Assembly (NCBI GenBank): GCA_964386525.1 | Contig: CAYLSO010000113.1 | Location: 1 to 14,067 of the forward strand | Length of the DNA: 14,067 nt | Origin: CAYLSO01 sp964386525 | GTDB taxonomy: Bacteria > Eisenbacteria > RBG-16-71-46 > DASYSL01 | Direction: 5' to 3' | Part shown: piece after piece, positions 12,889 to 14,067 of the stretch | Layout: each line of letters starts with the position of its first letter | Numbering within the stretch: the first letter of the stretch is position 1 | Translations under genes and position numbers: made by a program | The notes under the pieces: model-generated | The model's input: only the letters and a program-made list of their open reading frames with translations | What the model was told of the DNA's origin: nothing | Database searches by the model: none

Positions 12889-13611
12889 GTGCTGAAGCGA
12901 CTCATCTGGCCTTTCTACTTCATCGCGACGCTGGTCGTGTCGTACTTCGTCTTCAAGCAGCTGCCGGAGTACATCCAGAAGGGCGGCCCGCTGGTCGTCC
13001 TGCTCATCTTCCTCATCATCATGGTCATCACCTTCGTGCTCGAGCGCGTGTTCAGCCTCAAGAAGGCGCAGGGGCGCGGCAGCATGGTGGCCTTCCTGGT
13101 CGACGTCAAGAAGCAGCTGCACGCCGGCAACATCGACCTGGCCATCGTCGCCTGCGACAAGCAGCGCGGCTCGGCGGCCAACGTCATCAAGGCCGGGCTG
13201 CAGCGCTACAAGCAGGCCAAGGCCGACAACCTCCCCAACGACAAGGTGATCTCCGAGACCCAGGCGGCCATCCAGGAGGCCAACGGCCTCGAGGTGCCGA
13301 TCCTGGAGCGCAACCTCATCGCGCTGTCGACCATCGCCTCGATCGCCACCATGGTCGGCCTGCTCGGCACGGTGATCGGCATGATCCGCTCGTTCGCGGC
13401 CCTCGGCCACGGCGGCGCCGTGGACGCCACCAAGCTGGCCATCGGCATCTCCGAGGCCCTGGTCAACACGGCCGGCGGCCTGGTGGCGGCGATCATCGGC
13501 ATCGTCGCCTACAACGTGTTCACGACCAAGGTGGACAACTTCAACTACATGATCGACGAGGCCTCCTTCGAGGCGGTCCAGCTGCTCACCTCGCGCACCC
13601 ACGAGAAGTAG
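12889..13611 (+). CDS. exbB: ExbB/TolQ/MotA-family proton channel protein
   Basis: This 240-residue inner-membrane protein forms the pentameric proton-conducting stator with ExbD, which powers TonB- or Tol-type transport. The GTG at 12889 has AAGGAGG eight bases upstream. Hydrophobic helices are predicted at about 6-24, 34-54, 142-168 and 189-212. The cytoplasmic region lies between the second and third helices. Thr161 in GLLGTVIGM, and Glu189 and Thr194 in ISEALVNTAGG, line up with the channel residues Thr148, Glu176 and Thr181 of E. coli ExbB, with matching spacing. The two N-terminal hydrophobic segments make one helix more than the classical three. exbD follows after 19 bases. Whether the motor serves TonB, Tol or another partner cannot be told here, because no tonB or tolA is visible. 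Confidence 0.92.
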   Translation: MLKRLIWPFYFIATLVVSYFVFKQLPEYIQKGGPLVVLLIFLIIMVITFVLERVFSLKKAQGRGSMVAFLVDVKKQLHAGNIDLAIVACDKQRGSAANVIKAGLQRYKQAKADNLPNDKVISETQAAIQEANGLEVPILERNLIALSTIASIATMVGLLGTVIGMIRSFAALGHGGAVDATKLAIGISEALVNTAGGLVAAIIGIVAYNVFTTKVDNFNYMIDEASFEAVQLLTSRTHEK

Positions 13612-13630
13612 CCCCGGGAGGTCGTGAAGC

Positions 13631-14067
13631 ATGGCGATGAAGAAAAAGAAGCGCATCGGGATCAGCATCGACATGACGCCCATGGTCGATGTCGCGTTCC
13701 TGCTGCTCATCTTCTTCATGTGCACGACGCAGTTCCGGCCGCCGGAGAAGGACAAGATCGACCTTCCCGAGTCGTCCTCCGACCTCAAGATGCCGGAGAG
13801 CGACGTCATCACCCTGGGAGTGACGAAGGACGCCCGCATGAGCGTCGACTACCGCGTGCGGGCGGAGCGCTTCACCCCCTACGTGAGCGACGCGGAGCAG
13901 CTGCGCTACGAACTCCAGAGGGCGCGCATGGCGAACCCGGGGGCCCGCATCCTGGTGAAGTTCGACAAGGACGCGGACTACGGGACGATGCAGGAGATCA
14001 TGCAGATCCTGCAGGAGGAGAACGCCACGCGCTTCAACATCGTCACCGAACTCAAGGTCAAGCGGTG
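13631..14067 (+). CDS. exbD: ExbD/TolR-family biopolymer transport protein (3' end at window edge)
   Basis: At least 145 residues are encoded, and the window ends two bases (TG) into the next codon. The usual ExbD length of about 140 residues suggests this is a TGA stop. A basic N-terminus (KKKKR) precedes one transmembrane helix, IDMTPMVDVAFLLLIFFMCT. Its Asp20 corresponds to the essential proton-carrying Asp25 of E. coli ExbD. The periplasmic domain follows, with ILVKFDKDADYGTMQEIMQILQE near its end, as in other ExbD/TolR proteins. GGGAGG lies nine bases before the ATG at 13631. It is co-transcribed with exbB. A second exbD and a tonB often follow in FCB-type loci and may lie just outside the window. 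Confidence 0.92.
   Translation, partial: MAMKKKKRIGISIDMTPMVDVAFLLLIFFMCTTQFRPPEKDKIDLPESSSDLKMPESDVITLGVTKDARMSVDYRVRAERFTPYVSDAEQLRYELQRARMANPGARILVKFDKDADYGTMQEIMQILQEENATRFNIVTELKVKR

Overview
The window is a dense, very GC-rich stretch of an ordinary Gram-negative bacterial chromosome. It holds twelve protein genes and no RNA gene, insertion sequence, integrase or CRISPR array that I can see. A Gram-negative envelope is indicated by an LPS heptosyltransferase, a heptose-phosphate phosphatase domain, an OmpA-type peptidoglycan-binding protein and an ExbB/ExbD motor. The archaeal/eukaryotic-type prolyl-tRNA synthetase, and a PstS-like lipoprotein plus TPR protein beside exbB-exbD, recall the Bacteroidetes/FCB side of the tree. 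The DUF4388 protein and the base composition would also fit deltaproteobacterial or candidate-phylum relatives. The lineage is therefore an inference and is left open.

Left part, plus strand (1-4876): the 3' end of proS, then an exported OmpA-like protein with a central beta-rich domain. Next come an ADP-heptose:LPS heptosyltransferase and, overlapping it by four bases, a 546-residue protein that fuses a GT-B glycosyltransferase to a complete GmhB-type HAD phosphatase. The last three genes are so tightly packed that they are probably one transcript devoted to the cell envelope and LPS core.

Middle, minus strand (4886-7954): a two-gene operon. The first gene (right-hand) encodes a multi-pass membrane TPR protein with a six-cysteine zinc-ribbon-like segment. 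The second encodes a DUF4388 protein with one transmembrane helix and a pseudopilin-like C-terminal tail. The operon converges on the LPS operon with only nine bases between stop codons.

Right part, plus strand (7955-14067): a divergent regulatory region with a sigma70-like promoter and a structured leader, followed by asnS. A second promoter of the same architecture then precedes a collinear series: PstS-like lipoprotein, TPR protein, STAS-domain protein, ExbB and ExbD. The ExbD gene runs off the window with the first two bases of what is probably its stop codon. This series looks like a proton-driven envelope energy-transduction locus with associated periplasmic partners.

The most notable items are the glycosyltransferase-GmhB fusion, the DUF4388-TM-pseudopilin architecture with its TPR/zinc-ribbon partner, the PstS/TPR/STAS/ExbB/ExbD grouping, and the regulatory region in front of asnS. 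There is no gene-free stretch longer than about 210 bases.
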